Counted from the first letter of the stretch, positions 18,006 through 26,693 are shown. The stretch is DNA of 64,000 nt from BCD1 sp965230565 (GCA_965230565.1 CBDDLH010000016.1:1674001-1738000); one strand, 5' to 3'. Made by a program: numbers and translations. The notes: generated by a model not told the origin, from the letters alone.

Positions 18006-18953
18006 TTACAAACCAACCTGAGTATAGAAAAATTCCAACTTTTTATGGAGACGCAAAAGTAAGGCTTTTGCTTCATGAATGTCAACTAGTTTAAACCTTA
18101 TTTCATCGCCTAACCGTAATTGCCCAACCGCCCCCAAATCTGCTGCTATAACTGAAGCGATCCTGGGATATCCTCCGGTAGTTTGGCCATCCTTCATGGA
18201 AATGATCAATTCTCCGGAAGGCACCATCTGGATAACACCCGGAGCCAGTGGAGAAGATACCATACCACCTTTTTCAAAGTTCTTCAGCAAATGTCCTTCA
18301 AGCCTGATTCCCATGCGGTCTGCATCTTTTCCTACCTTAAAGGTGATGCTTTCCAATAAATCCTTATACTGCTCCCCTACCCATTCCGGACCACGAAGCA
18401 CCCTAATGATCTGTTTTTTTTCAAAAACGGAAATCATTTCTTCCGGAACCTTAACCCTTGGCGGGGCATCTCTTAATTGATGATAAAATAACCAATCCCC
18501 CTTTTTTAAGGATCTGCCATAATGCCCTCCAAACTTAGCCGGAGCATAAGTGGAACAACTACTCATCACATAATCGGCAATAAATCCCCCTCCAACGGAC
18601 AAATAAGCGCGACAACCGGATAGTAATTTTCCAAAGGTCAATTCATCTCCCTTTTGGACGAAAACTGTCTCATTCATCGCCACGGTCTTCCCGTTCAACT
18701 GTGCAGAAATGTCAGCGCCGACAAGGGCAATTGCCGCTTTTTCATAAAATACAAGGTCCGGACCAGTATATGAAACCTCTAATAATGGGACTTCCACTTC
18801 ATTTCCAACCAACAGATTGGCTAACCGGGCAGAATACTCATCCATCACTCCACTTTGAGGGACACCATATCGTCTGAACCCCTTCCTGCCAATGTCCTGG
18901 ATGGTGGTATGAAGCCCCGGGGATTTGACTGATATTTTTCCTATGAAAGACAT
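18006..18953 (-). CDS. pxpC: 5-oxoprolinase subunit PxpC (biotin-dependent carboxyltransferase-like)
   Basis: 315 residues of the KipA/allophanate-hydrolase-subunit-2 family: GLHTTIQDIGRKGFRRYGVP at the N-terminus, VLRGPEWVG, DRMGIRLEG, GMVSSPLAPGVIQMVPSGE and MKDGQTTGGYPRIASVI. With PxpB and PxpA it forms the prokaryotic ATP-dependent 5-oxoprolinase that reopens 5-oxoproline to glutamate. Gene order pxpA-pxpB-pxpC on the minus strand with the partners directly upstream supports this over a urea-amidolyase role. Confidence 0.95.
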   Translation of the reverse strand: MSFIGKISVKSPGLHTTIQDIGRKGFRRYGVPQSGVMDEYSARLANLLVGNEVEVPLLEVSYTGPDLVFYEKAAIALVGADISAQLNGKTVAMNETVFVQKGDELTFGKLLSGCRAYLSVGGGFIADYVMSSCSTYAPAKFGGHYGRSLKKGDWLFYHQLRDAPPRVKVPEEMISVFEKKQIIRVLRGPEWVGEQYKDLLESITFKVGKDADRMGIRLEGHLLKNFEKGGMVSSPLAPGVIQMVPSGELIISMKDGQTTGGYPRIASVIAADLGAVGQLRLGDEIRFKLVDIHEAKALLLRLHKKLEFFYTQVGL

Positions 18954-18978
18954 ATGGACTGATTGTTTATTTTTAATT

Positions 18979-19032
18979 GGTTCAAGGAGTTTAAATGGTT
19001 TAAAGAGTTCAAGGGGTTCAAAAAAGTTTCAA
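18979..19032. repeat. Short-period array, period 9 bp
   Basis: Six units of the form GGTTCAAGG / AGTTTAAAT / GGTTTAAAG. It fills the gap between pxpC start and pxpB stop together with the next array. Confidence 0.7.
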
Positions 19033-19043
19033 AATTCCACTCC

Positions 19044-19099
19044 CCGTTTACCGTCTACCGTCTACCGTGGACCGTAAGCCGTTTACCGTCATCCGTCAA
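19044..19099. repeat. Short-period array, period 7 bp (CCGTNTA)
   Basis: Eight heptamers CCGTTTA, CCGTCTA, CCGTCTA, CCGTGGA, CCGTAAG, CCGTTTA, CCGTCAT, CCGTCAA. The array overlaps the stop codon of pxpB (19089-19091) and its last codons. Confidence 0.8.
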
Positions 19100-19736
19100 C
19101 AAACACAACCTTATCTCCAGGCTTTATCTTTGCGGGAGGAGAGGCTTCTGCGTCAAAAAAATTCATATCCGTATGGCCTATAATATGCCATCCTGCCGGA
19201 CTTTCCAGTGCATAAATACCCGTTTGTGCACCTCCAATCGCAACTGAACCGGCTGAAGTCTTCAGGTCTGGAATCTTTTTTCGAGGTACATTCAATCTTG
19301 GATCCATGCCTCCGAGGTAAATAAACCCCGGCAGAAACCCAAGCATATAAACCAAATATTCCGGTGCTTGATGTAATTCAATTATTTCCTCGAATGTCAA
19401 TCCTGTCTCCCGGATTACTGCCTGCATATCGGTATTTTCAGGAGTATGATAAACTACAGGTATTTCCCATTTCCTTTGATCTGGTAAAACAGTATGTCCG
19501 GCATTAGGCTCCAGGCCTTTTATAACTTCTATCAATGCTGCTTCCTCCCAAATTTCCGGTTTATAAAAAACAGCCAGAGAAGCATAAGCAGGAACCGTTT
19601 CGGTGATCCCAAATAAATCCTGTTCCCGAATGAGTAAATCCAGTCCTAAAACTTTGTGAAGCAGTTCAGGAGAAATTTCTTGGCCAAATTCGACCAATAT
19701 AGCATGATCACTCAAGGTTTTAAATGCTGTTGCCAT
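19089..19736 (-). CDS. pxpB: 5-oxoprolinase subunit PxpB (KipI-like)
   Basis: 215 residues. Family landmarks: DHAILVEFG near the N-terminus, VVYHTPENTDMQAV, the glycine-rich LGFLPGFIYLGGMDPRLN with PRKK, GSVAIGGAQTGIYALESPAGWHIIG. Cytosolic partner of PxpC. It ends inside a heptamer array, so the final residues (VFVDG) are encoded by repeat DNA. 14 bp after pxpA. Confidence 0.95.
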   Translation of the reverse strand: MATAFKTLSDHAILVEFGQEISPELLHKVLGLDLLIREQDLFGITETVPAYASLAVFYKPEIWEEAALIEVIKGLEPNAGHTVLPDQRKWEIPVVYHTPENTDMQAVIRETGLTFEEIIELHQAPEYLVYMLGFLPGFIYLGGMDPRLNVPRKKIPDLKTSAGSVAIGGAQTGIYALESPAGWHIIGHTDMNFFDAEASPPAKIKPGDKVVFVDG

Positions 19737-19750
19737 AATTGGAATTTCGA

Positions 19751-20506
19751 TTAGCTGATTTCAAAACCGGCCGCCTGAAGGTTTTCTGATAAATATTTAG
19801 CCACTTCCCCGGCATTTTGCTTATCCCCGTGAATGCAAATAGTCTGCGCTTCAATATGTTTTAATATTCCGGAAACGGTTTTCACCTTTCCCTCTCTCAA
19901 CATACGATGTACGTGTTCAAACATCTCTTGAACTCCATGAATCAGCGCTTCAGATTTCTTCCTATTAACCAAGGACAAGTCATCATTATAGTTTCTGTCA
20001 GCAAACACTTCATTTTTACAAACCAGATCAAATGCTTCCGCCTTTTTGGTTAACGAAGAGTTGGGTGGCCCATACAATACTAAATCGGAATCAATCGACA
20101 AAATGGCTTTCACAATGATTTCAGCCATCTGATCATCCTTCCCTGCCATATTGTAAAGAGCGCCATGTGGTTTGACATGGTACAATTGCCCACCAGCTGC
20201 TTCCGTCATTCCTTTCACTGCCGCTACCTGATACTGAATAATCGCATACAACTCCTCTCTCGGTAATTGCATAAGTCTCCTTCCAAATCCCTGCAGATCC
20301 GGAAACCCCGGATGTGCCCCGATCTTAACACCATTTTTCATAGCCAGCCCAATAGTCCGCTGAATAGTCAGAGGATCACCTCCATGGAAACCGCACGCAA
20401 TATTGCAGGAAGAAATATACTGCATCACCACCTCGTCATTACCGATCTTAAACCGGCCATAACTTTCACCCATATCACAGTTGAGATCTATGTTTTTTGA
20501 TACCAT
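19751..20506 (-). CDS. pxpA: 5-oxoprolinase subunit PxpA (LamB/YcsF family)
   Basis: 251 residues. Signature DLNCDMGESYGRFKIG, SCNIACGFHGGDP, GAHPGFPDLQGFGRR, VKPHGALYN and TICIHGD are all present. It is the 5-oxoproline-binding subunit of the PxpABC complex. First gene of the pxpA-B-C run; the four-helix-bundle gene and its arrays separate it from the NRAMP-fold transporter upstream. Confidence 0.97.
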   Translation of the reverse strand: MVSKNIDLNCDMGESYGRFKIGNDEVVMQYISSCNIACGFHGGDPLTIQRTIGLAMKNGVKIGAHPGFPDLQGFGRRLMQLPREELYAIIQYQVAAVKGMTEAAGGQLYHVKPHGALYNMAGKDDQMAEIIVKAILSIDSDLVLYGPPNSSLTKKAEAFDLVCKNEVFADRNYNDDLSLVNRKKSEALIHGVQEMFEHVHRMLREGKVKTVSGILKHIEAQTICIHGDKQNAGEVAKYLSENLQAAGFEIS

Positions 20507-20513
20507 TTTTAGG

Positions 20514-20593
20514 GATTGAATGAGATTGAAAAAGATTGAATGAGATTGAATGAGATTGAAAAAGATTGAATGAGATTGAATGAGATTGAAAAA
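20514..20593 (+). repeat. Short-period array, period 10 bp (GATTGAATGA)
   Basis: Eight exact decamers of two kinds, GATTGAATGA and GATTGAAAAA, in a 30-bp super-period. It begins 7 bp upstream of the pxpA start and ends 6 bp from the stop codon of the four-helix-bundle gene. The same word appears inverted at 21010-21050 on the other side of that gene. Confidence 0.9.
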
Positions 20594-20599
20594 GTAATT

Positions 20600-20965
20600 T
20601 TAAGATAATTTCTTTCTCATAGAAGATAGGATTTTAAGGAGTTCAAGACTTTCTATATATAGGTCTTCGATGAATTTACCTTTGAAAAGGTCCGAACTAA
20701 TAATCAAATCTATCCACATTTCAGTTTCATCAGCTTCTTCAACTGAAATACATAATTTGCTAAAAAATTCAGCCTTTGAGCGCCCACGCAAAGCTGCTCT
20801 ATAATTGGCGTACTTTGAAGTTCCAGACTTTGTTAATTGGTAAGAAATAACCCTTGTTCTTGGATTATCAGGCAGCATTTCAATCAACTTTAGCAATTCA
20901 ATGCAAAACTGTTTCAACCTATCTCTTACTTCAATCTTATATTTAACCCAATTGGTACTCTCCAT
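20600..20965 (-). CDS. Four-helix-bundle protein (S23/IVS-encoded-protein-like)
   Basis: 121 residues, all helical, with the family features YQLTKSGTSKYANYRAALRGRS and the acidic ISVEEADETEMWIDLI. This family includes the protein encoded by intervening sequences in 23S rRNA genes of some bacteria and is related to the Avd accessory protein of diversity-generating retroelements. In Bacteroidota it is found as many dispersed copies. No reverse transcriptase or rRNA is nearby. It interrupts what would otherwise be a 5-oxoproline gene cluster and is framed by inverted decamer arrays, which suggests the gene plus arrays arrived as a unit (inference). Probably RNA- or nucleic-acid-binding; unproven. 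Confidence 0.88.
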   Translation of the reverse strand: MESTNWVKYKIEVRDRLKQFCIELLKLIEMLPDNPRTRVISYQLTKSGTSKYANYRAALRGRSKAEFFSKLCISVEEADETEMWIDLIISSDLFKGKFIEDLYIESLELLKILSSMRKKLS

Positions 20966-21009
20966 AATTTTTCTTTTTTAACTCCCTACATCCATTTTAA
21001 AGGAAGAAG

Positions 21010-21050
21010 CTTTCAATCTTCATCAATCTGGTTCAATCTATTTCAATCTA
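21010..21050 (-). repeat. Inverted partner of the decamer array
   Basis: Four units ending in CAATCT at exact 10-bp spacing (21014, 21024, 21034, 21044); on the minus strand these read GATTGAANNN, the same word as at 20514-20593. It lies between the four-helix-bundle start and the stop of the transporter gene (21090). Confidence 0.85.
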
Positions 21051-21089
21051 ACTTAAACCTTGCGGTTAAATCATATAAAAGCCCATCTG

Positions 21090-22337
21090 TTATAGCAGCC
21101 CAAACACCGTCAAAATACTCTTACCACTCAAAAATAAAGTAAACAGAATAATAATTCCACCTAAAATATTTTGAATTAAACTGTTTTTATGTTTCCCTAA
21201 CAAACTGGAACGGTTGACCATCCAAAGCAAAAAGATGGCTATCAGCGGCAGCAGTACCCCATTGGCTATTTGGGCAAATTTGATGACATGAATTGGTTTA
21301 AAACCCAGCATGGAAAAGAGGATACCAATAAAAAGGATTATACCTCCCGTCCATTTAAACTTTGAACTTTTCAGGTCTGGCTTGAATCCGAATATTCCTG
21401 CAGCCACATAAGCTGCGGCTAAGGGCGCTGTAATCGATGAGGAAATTCCCGCAGCAAACAAACCTCCAGCCATGAAATATTTGGCCCAATTACCCAACAG
21501 GGGTTCCAGTTGAATAGCTAAATCAGCTGCGTTGCTGACCTCAGCTCCGGATTGCATTGATGTTGCTGCCGAGGTAACCACGATGGCCATGGAAATAATT
21601 CCACCCAAAACCACTGCCACAAAAGTATCAAACCTCACGGCGGGTAAGTCATCCGGAGATTTCCATTTTTCTGAAACTGAAGATGCGTGTAAAAAGAGGT
21701 TATAAGGCACCACCGTGGTTCCGATCAATCCGATGACCATAAGCATTCCACCTCCGGGATTAGAGGGGATCGAAGGAAGAAACATTCCATTAATTAAAGC
21801 AACCAAATCAGGCCCAACCATAAAGGCGGTAACCAAAAAGACGAAACTCATGATAAGCACCAGGCCTATTAGGGTTTTTTCAATAAGTTTATAACTTCCT
21901 GAAAACAATAGTACCATCGCAATCAAGCCAATGATCAACCCCCACAAATTGATATTTTTTCCACCAACTGGCACCATGAGTTGTCCCAATGCCGTATCCA
22001 TACCGAGGACTGCTCCGCTTATATTCCCGGCTTCATAAGCTCCGTTACCAACAATAATTGCTGAAAAAACTATTACTAACGTAATTATTCTCCAAACAGG
22101 CTGCTTTATCTGTGTACTTAAGGCCTCTCCCAACCCTTGCTGGGTAACCAAACCCAATCTTGCTGCCATTTCCTGTAAAACGATGGTAGCAAAAATGGAA
22201 AACACCAACCCCCACAGCAATGCATATCCAAAGGAATATCCTGCCAGTGAGCAAACCGTTACCGTGCCCGGTCCGATAAAAGCGGAAGTGATAAGTATGG
22301 CCGGGCCGGTAGATTTTAATCTTTTTAAGAAGTTCAT
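21090..22337 (-). CDS. NRAMP-fold transporter lacking canonical metal ligands (YcsG-like)
   Basis: 415 residues, about 11 membrane helices. The first helix reads FIGPGT (residues 20-25) where metal-transporting NRAMPs have DPGN, and helix 6 reads VVPYNLFLHAS (209-219) where they have MPHNLYLHS. Thus the aspartate, asparagine, methionine and histidine positions are Gly22, Thr25, Val210 and Tyr212. In Bacillus subtilis the NRAMP-like gene ycsG lies among the pxp homologues (ycsF, kipI, kipA), so genomic linkage to 5-oxoprolinase is recurrent. A role in uptake of 5-oxoproline or another non-metal substrate is my inference; a Mg-selective NRAMP relative is the main alternative. Confidence 0.88.
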   Translation of the reverse strand: MNFLKRLKSTGPAILITSAFIGPGTVTVCSLAGYSFGYALLWGLVFSIFATIVLQEMAARLGLVTQQGLGEALSTQIKQPVWRIITLVIVFSAIIVGNGAYEAGNISGAVLGMDTALGQLMVPVGGKNINLWGLIIGLIAMVLLFSGSYKLIEKTLIGLVLIMSFVFLVTAFMVGPDLVALINGMFLPSIPSNPGGGMLMVIGLIGTTVVPYNLFLHASSVSEKWKSPDDLPAVRFDTFVAVVLGGIISMAIVVTSAATSMQSGAEVSNAADLAIQLEPLLGNWAKYFMAGGLFAAGISSSITAPLAAAYVAAGIFGFKPDLKSSKFKWTGGIILFIGILFSMLGFKPIHVIKFAQIANGVLLPLIAIFLLWMVNRSSLLGKHKNSLIQNILGGIIILFTLFLSGKSILTVFGLL

Positions 22338-22510
22338 TGCCTATGATAAGTTGAAGGTGATTGTCTATTAAGTAGTCTATTAAGGTTTCTCTTTGGCAAG
22401 GCACTTTGTGCCTTGTTACCGATATTTGGTCTTTATGAGACCATTTTTTTGGCACTAGATACTTTAGTTCCTATATCTAATCCACATGAGACTTCTGTTT
22501 TGTATAACCC

Positions 22511-22572
22511 AAAATCCCTTAATCAAGGTAATCCAGGCCTATATCCAGGCAATCGCGGTCAATCCCGGTCTA
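22511..22572. repeat. Degenerate short-period array, period 10 bp
   Basis: Units AATCAAGGTA, ATCCAGGCCT, ATATCCAGGC, AATCGCGGTC, AATCCCGGTC. It ends exactly at the stop codon of the HU/SPOR gene (22570-22572). Confidence 0.6.
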
Positions 22573-23589
22573 TTTCTCCTTCCCCATTCTCAATATCTCC
22601 GCGTCTGGTTCAAACTTATTTCTCACCTTTTCCAAAGTGGAATAAACTTTACTATCCTCTTCATAGACCATTTGAACACCTACAACCGTCAACGAACCTT
22701 CCTTGTCGGTGTAAGGCTCATATCCGGCCTCGTAAATCCTTTTCACCAATTTATCCACATTGGATTGTTTACCAAATTTACCTATAATGATCACCGCCAC
22801 TTTTTCCCGGGGAGAAAGTGTCGGAGCCTCCGTATCTACTTCTTCGGGAGGATCAGCAGGAGGTAAATCATCTGAAGCAATAGGTGCATCTTCATCATCA
22901 TAAAAGTCATCCACTATTTCATAATCTCCTTCGGAATCACCGGGACTGACGTTTAGTCGTTCCTGTTCAAGCCCTGACACCTGATTATTTTGATCACCTT
23001 TATTTCTGAACATAGTCAAATAAATCGTGGTAAAAACGACCAGAACAACTGCCAGCCCGATCCATAAGAGATTATTGGCAAACCAGTCTGCAATACTATT
23101 AGAGACGGTTTCACTTTTTGTAGGGGGGGTGGTCATAACGGTGCTTTTTCCTGTTTCCGAAAAGGGTCTGGCAATTGGATAAAACTGGAGGTCCGGCAAA
23201 CCGAAGGAATCTGTATTGAAATTGGTGCTTTCAGGAAGGAATTTAAAATTCCCTTCAAAATCTTTATACAATCGTCCAAGTCCGGAGAAGGTAACGAACT
23301 CCTTGTTTTCAAGTTTTTGTTTCAGGTCGGATACGTAGTCTTTTACCACCTGTTCGGCTTTTGAGATAGGCAGGCCGTGTTTCTTTTTTAAAAATCTTAC
23401 AAGTAAGCCATCATTTACTACCAGATTACTGTTGAAATTCAGCGCGGAGGCCGGTGGTTTTATTTCACCTTGTACATAATCGATATTCGCACCTTTATAG
23501 GCTTTGACAAAACTGCCAAACCCAGGCAAACTAACGGTATCGTTTTCATAAAGTAATTCAGCAATATAGGCTCCCGGATCAATTTGCAT
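22570..23589 (-). CDS. HU-domain protein with membrane anchor and SPOR domain
   Basis: 339 residues. Residues 1-70 and 70-140 are two HU/CCDC81-like DNA-binding-fold domains (YENDTVSLPGFGSFV; ENKEFVTFSGLGRLYKD). One membrane helix at about 172-196 is followed by an acidic linker and a C-terminal SPOR domain (about 265-339, VAVIIIGKFGKQSNVDKL). SPOR domains bind denuded septal peptidoglycan, so a division- or nucleoid-related role at the envelope is likely. This domain order is recurrent in Bacteroidota. Possible -7 box TACCTTTA at 23610-23617. Confidence 0.9.
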   Translation of the reverse strand: MQIDPGAYIAELLYENDTVSLPGFGSFVKAYKGANIDYVQGEIKPPASALNFNSNLVVNDGLLVRFLKKKHGLPISKAEQVVKDYVSDLKQKLENKEFVTFSGLGRLYKDFEGNFKFLPESTNFNTDSFGLPDLQFYPIARPFSETGKSTVMTTPPTKSETVSNSIADWFANNLLWIGLAVVLVVFTTIYLTMFRNKGDQNNQVSGLEQERLNVSPGDSEGDYEIVDDFYDDEDAPIASDDLPPADPPEEVDTEAPTLSPREKVAVIIIGKFGKQSNVDKLVKRIYEAGYEPYTDKEGSLTVVGVQMVYEEDSKVYSTLEKVRNKFEPDAEILRMGKEK

Positions 23590-23609
23590 GTAATTGAGAT
23601 TTTATCCCT

Positions 23610-23617
23610 TAAAGGTA
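23610..23617 (-). promoter_or_regulatory. Likely -7 box TACCTTTA of the HU/SPOR gene
   Basis: One mismatch to TAnnTTTG on the minus strand, 20 bp before the start codon. Confidence 0.35.
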
Positions 23618-23794
23618 CATTTTTTTAAAAAAAATAGTAGATTTTTGTTGTGGATGGGTTCAACTATTGATAAAAGAGGAGCTACGATTACACCAATAGA
23701 GGTAGGATTTTGAAATCAGCAAATAGATGAGCAACAAATACTTTTAATGGATTGTTTTTTTCAAGACCAAAGGTTCACAATAAAAAACAGATAA

Positions 23795-24775
23795 ATGCCA
23801 ATTAACAGACGAACAAGGAGGTTAAGGTTTTTTTCTATCGCCATTATTATATACATGTGCGCGGCTTTTACCTGGTGGGCGGTTTTGTTGCGAAAAAGAA
23901 CTATTCAAAACCATGAGCTCAAACTGGAGTTACTGGAAACACGGGATTTGTCTAATGAAGAAAAGGCTGCAAGTGTAAAGGAATACGAACGCAGGCTTAC
24001 CCGACAAAACGGAATGATCCTGGGAGAGGCGATATTTTTTGGCCTAAGTTTGTCCATAGGCTGGTGGTTTGTTTACAGATCCTACAGGCAGGCCCTTCAG
24101 GTTTCCAAAAACCAAACGAATTTTCTACTGGCCATTACCCATGAGTTTAAAACCCCTATTGCTTCCATTAGTTTGATTCTGGAAACGATAATCAAACGAC
24201 AATTAAAAGAGGAACAGAAAGTAAAACTCGGAAGTGATGCGATGAGGGAGGCCAGAAGGCTCGATTCACTGGTCAATAATCTTTTGCTTTCCGCCCAATT
24301 GGATTCCAAATACAAACCTTTCCCTGAATTTCTGGATTTATGTGATATTTGCGAAAGCATTATCGATGTTTATCGCGACAGAAATCCTAAAGCCGTTTTT
24401 GAAGTATCTTGCGGGCGGGACCTTCCAAAGGCCTATGCGGATAAAGAAGGAATTTCAGCCATTATTCACAACCTTGTCGGAAACGCGATAAAGTACAACG
24501 ATAATGATCCGGAAATCAACATTAACATTACGGCAGCGAATAATTGGATCACCTTGAAAGTAGCTGATAATGGTATTGGGATTTCAGAAGCGGAGAAAAA
24601 AAAGGTGTTTGACCGGTTTTACCGATCCGGCAATGAAGCAACGAGGAAAACCAAAGGAACCGGACTTGGATTGTTTATTACCAGAGAAATTGTCAAAGCT
24701 CATAAAGGCAGGATCAGTATAGAAAACAATTCCCCTTCCGGAACAGTTTTTATTATAACATTACCAATACAGTAA
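23795..24775 (+). CDS. Sensor histidine kinase
   Basis: 326 residues. Two membrane helices (about 12-32 and 75-94) enclose a short 40-residue extracytoplasmic loop with no recognisable sensor fold. DHp box AITHEFKTP with His116; ATP domain with N box HNLVGNAIKYN (Asn226, Asn230), G1 DNGIG (258-262), F box and G2 GTGLGL (288-293). No HAMP. It overlaps in transcription with the response regulator, whose start lies 3 bp after its stop, so the pair is a two-component system. Signal and targets unknown. Confidence 0.95.
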   Translation: MPINRRTRRLRFFSIAIIIYMCAAFTWWAVLLRKRTIQNHELKLELLETRDLSNEEKAASVKEYERRLTRQNGMILGEAIFFGLSLSIGWWFVYRSYRQALQVSKNQTNFLLAITHEFKTPIASISLILETIIKRQLKEEQKVKLGSDAMREARRLDSLVNNLLLSAQLDSKYKPFPEFLDLCDICESIIDVYRDRNPKAVFEVSCGRDLPKAYADKEGISAIIHNLVGNAIKYNDNDPEININITAANNWITLKVADNGIGISEAEKKKVFDRFYRSGNEATRKTKGTGLGLFITREIVKAHKGRISIENNSPSGTVFIITLPIQ

Positions 24776-24778
24776 CCA

Positions 24779-25459
24779 ATGCGCATTTTACTAGTGGAAG
24801 ATGAGGCGAGCATTCGCAATACGATAAAATTAAACCTGGAACTTTCCGATTACGAAGTCGTGGCCGCTGAAAACGGAACCGATGCCATGAATCTGATCAA
24901 TAACCAGCATTTCGACCTGCTGATCCTGGATGTTATGCTTCCGGACATGGATGGTTTTCAGATATGTGAGCAGTTCCGTTTATCGGATTTCGAAACTCCG
25001 ATCATTTTTGTAACGGCGCGGAATACCGGTGAAGACCGCATTAAAGGGTTAAAACTTGGTGGCGATGATTATTTGACTAAACCTTTTGAATTTGAGGAAC
25101 TGGAACTGCGCATTAGAAAACTACTTCATCGGTCAGGAAAGTTAAAAACTGAAGAAACCTCCTTTTATACCTTTGGCGACAACAAAGTGAATTTCAAAAC
25201 TTACGAGGCAAGGGGTCAAAAAGGCGCCTTTACCCTGACCAAAAAGGAAGCCATGCTGCTCAAATTACTGATCGACAGAAAAAACCAGGTAGTCTCCCGC
25301 CGACAGATCCTGCAGGCCGTCTGGGGATATGATGTCTTCCCGTCCACTCGTACCATTGACAATTTTATCCTCTCTTTCCGCAAGTATTTCGAGGAAGACC
25401 CCAAGAAGCCCCAATATTTTATTTCTGTGCGTGGTGTTGGGTATAAGTTTTTGGAATAA
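24779..25459 (+). CDS. OmpR-family response regulator
   Basis: 226 residues. Receiver domain 1-115 with acidic pocket Glu7/Asp8, phosphoacceptor Asp51, Thr79 and Lys101; winged-helix DNA-binding domain about 130-226 ending QYFISVRGVGYKF. Partner of the kinase immediately upstream. Convergent with the TlpA-like lipoprotein gene. Confidence 0.96.
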   Translation: MRILLVEDEASIRNTIKLNLELSDYEVVAAENGTDAMNLINNQHFDLLILDVMLPDMDGFQICEQFRLSDFETPIIFVTARNTGEDRIKGLKLGGDDYLTKPFEFEELELRIRKLLHRSGKLKTEETSFYTFGDNKVNFKTYEARGQKGAFTLTKKEAMLLKLLIDRKNQVVSRRQILQAVWGYDVFPSTRTIDNFILSFRKYFEEDPKKPQYFISVRGVGYKFLE

Positions 25460-25558
25460 ATTCCCTTTTAGAAAACCCTTGCCAAAACTTCGAAACCTTG
25501 CCTACTGACCGCAGGAAGGCAGGTTCTGCTGTTCTACGGTTCCTTTAGGCTGTTGACA

Positions 25559-26128
25559 TCAATCCAAGATCGATTTAATCTTTTCTGCGATTCCTTCCTG
25601 GTGCAAATCTTTGATTTCTTCAATATTCAGATCTTTGTCTACCAAAAAATATTTTGGAATGACGGCCTGGTATACGGTATCTCCATTTTTCCTCTGAATG
25701 GGTTTACGCACCATTTTGAATAAGGGATTGTCCGGGTCGAAGTCCAAGTGGATTTGATATCCGCTCCAATTTTCTTTTTCACAAAAACGAGTCCAGGTTT
25801 CCTTATTGTGGTCAATCGAAATGTTGATCAATTTCAAATCGGGATGATTGATCTTCTCCACCAGAGCTTCTACTTCCGGATGTTGCCGAATGCAGGGACC
25901 ACATGAAGTAGACCAAAAATCAAACAATAACACCTTTCCTTTTACTTCTGAGAAATTAAAAAGACTTCCATCAGGTTTTTCAAAAAAATATTCAGGCAAA
26001 AATACATGTGTGGTATCCTGAACAACGAACCCAACCTTACTTTCAACTACCCTTTGATTACCAGGTTCAGCTATACATGAGGAAAGAATAAAAATTAGTA
26101 GAAAAGCACAAAGAATTGGTGTTTTCAT
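25559..26128 (-). CDS. TlpA-like thiol-disulfide oxidoreductase lipoprotein
   Basis: 189 residues. Lipoprotein signal peptide with lipobox LSSC (Cys18). Thioredoxin-fold AhpC/TlpA domain from about residue 45, active site CGPC at 76-79 in FDFWSTSCGPC, and a cis-proline region IPKYFLVDKDLN. It reduces or isomerises disulfides of exported proteins, or supports cytochrome maturation. Alone in its transcript. Confidence 0.92.
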   Translation of the reverse strand: MKTPILCAFLLIFILSSCIAEPGNQRVVESKVGFVVQDTTHVFLPEYFFEKPDGSLFNFSEVKGKVLLFDFWSTSCGPCIRQHPEVEALVEKINHPDLKLINISIDHNKETWTRFCEKENWSGYQIHLDFDPDNPLFKMVRKPIQRKNGDTVYQAVIPKYFLVDKDLNIEEIKDLHQEGIAEKIKSILD

Positions 26129-26267
26129 GGTTTTTTATTTAGATAACCAATTTAAAAAATATGAATTGTAAAATTATATTTTTTAACAAACACCAATAAC
26201 AAGTTCTTCAAAATGAAAAACTAAACAATCCTCCTCTCTATTCAATGTCCCATTTTCGAAATTATGT

Positions 26268-26693
26268 TTAAATCTCCTCATCCGGAGTCTCCGGCAACCG
26301 CTTCAACGTCTCTGTAGTTGCAGCTACAGTTCCTAAGGGTAAGGCAAAAAGGAATCCGATTCCTGTCAACAACAGAAGCAAAAATACCGTACCATTTCCA
26401 ATGGCCAGTCCTTTGTGGTCACGTACGAAGTCTACACTTCCCTTTACCCGGTAATACCGCTCCAGGGTATAATCCATATTTCCAAAACCTGCATAATAGG
26501 CCTGGACGACAAAAATGGCAATGGCTACAAAAGGAGACAATATGGGAATGAGACCAAGTAGTAAGATAATCAGCGTGAAAAACAACTCCCGAATGATATT
26601 CCTGATGGCCAGCCTTAAACCACGAACGAAGTCACTGATGATCATTCTGCAGATTCGGACTGGGAGCCTCACTTCCATATTTCTTCTTTTCAA
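26268..26693 (-). CDS. C-terminal half of EI24-domain membrane protein (frameshifted)
   Basis: 141-residue reading frame whose first 20 residues are out-of-frame sequence. The real part starts around IISDFVRGLRLAIRNIIREL and contains the EI24/CysZ-like signature QAYYAGFGNMDYTLER followed by LAIGNGTVFLLLLLTGIGF. It is the second half of the gene beginning at 27018; the break lies near 26636-26655. Independent translation is unlikely. Confidence 0.7.
   Translation of the reverse strand: MKRRNMEVRLPVRICRMIISDFVRGLRLAIRNIIRELFFTLIILLLGLIPILSPFVAIAIFVVQAYYAGFGNMDYTLERYYRVKGSVDFVRDHKGLAIGNGTVFLLLLLTGIGFLFALPLGTVAATTETLKRLPETPDEEI

Noticed and set aside
20514..20593. CRISPR-like look of the repetitive block
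   Set aside because: Units are 10 bp and contiguous without spacers; no cas genes in the window.
20600..20965. Diversity-generating retroelement via an Avd-like protein
   Set aside because: No reverse transcriptase, template repeat or variable repeat is present near the gene.
22390..22420. Riboswitch-like hairpin CAAGGCAC/GTGCCTTG before the NRAMP-fold gene
   Set aside because: Only one short stem; no conserved metal- or amino-acid-riboswitch core could be found.
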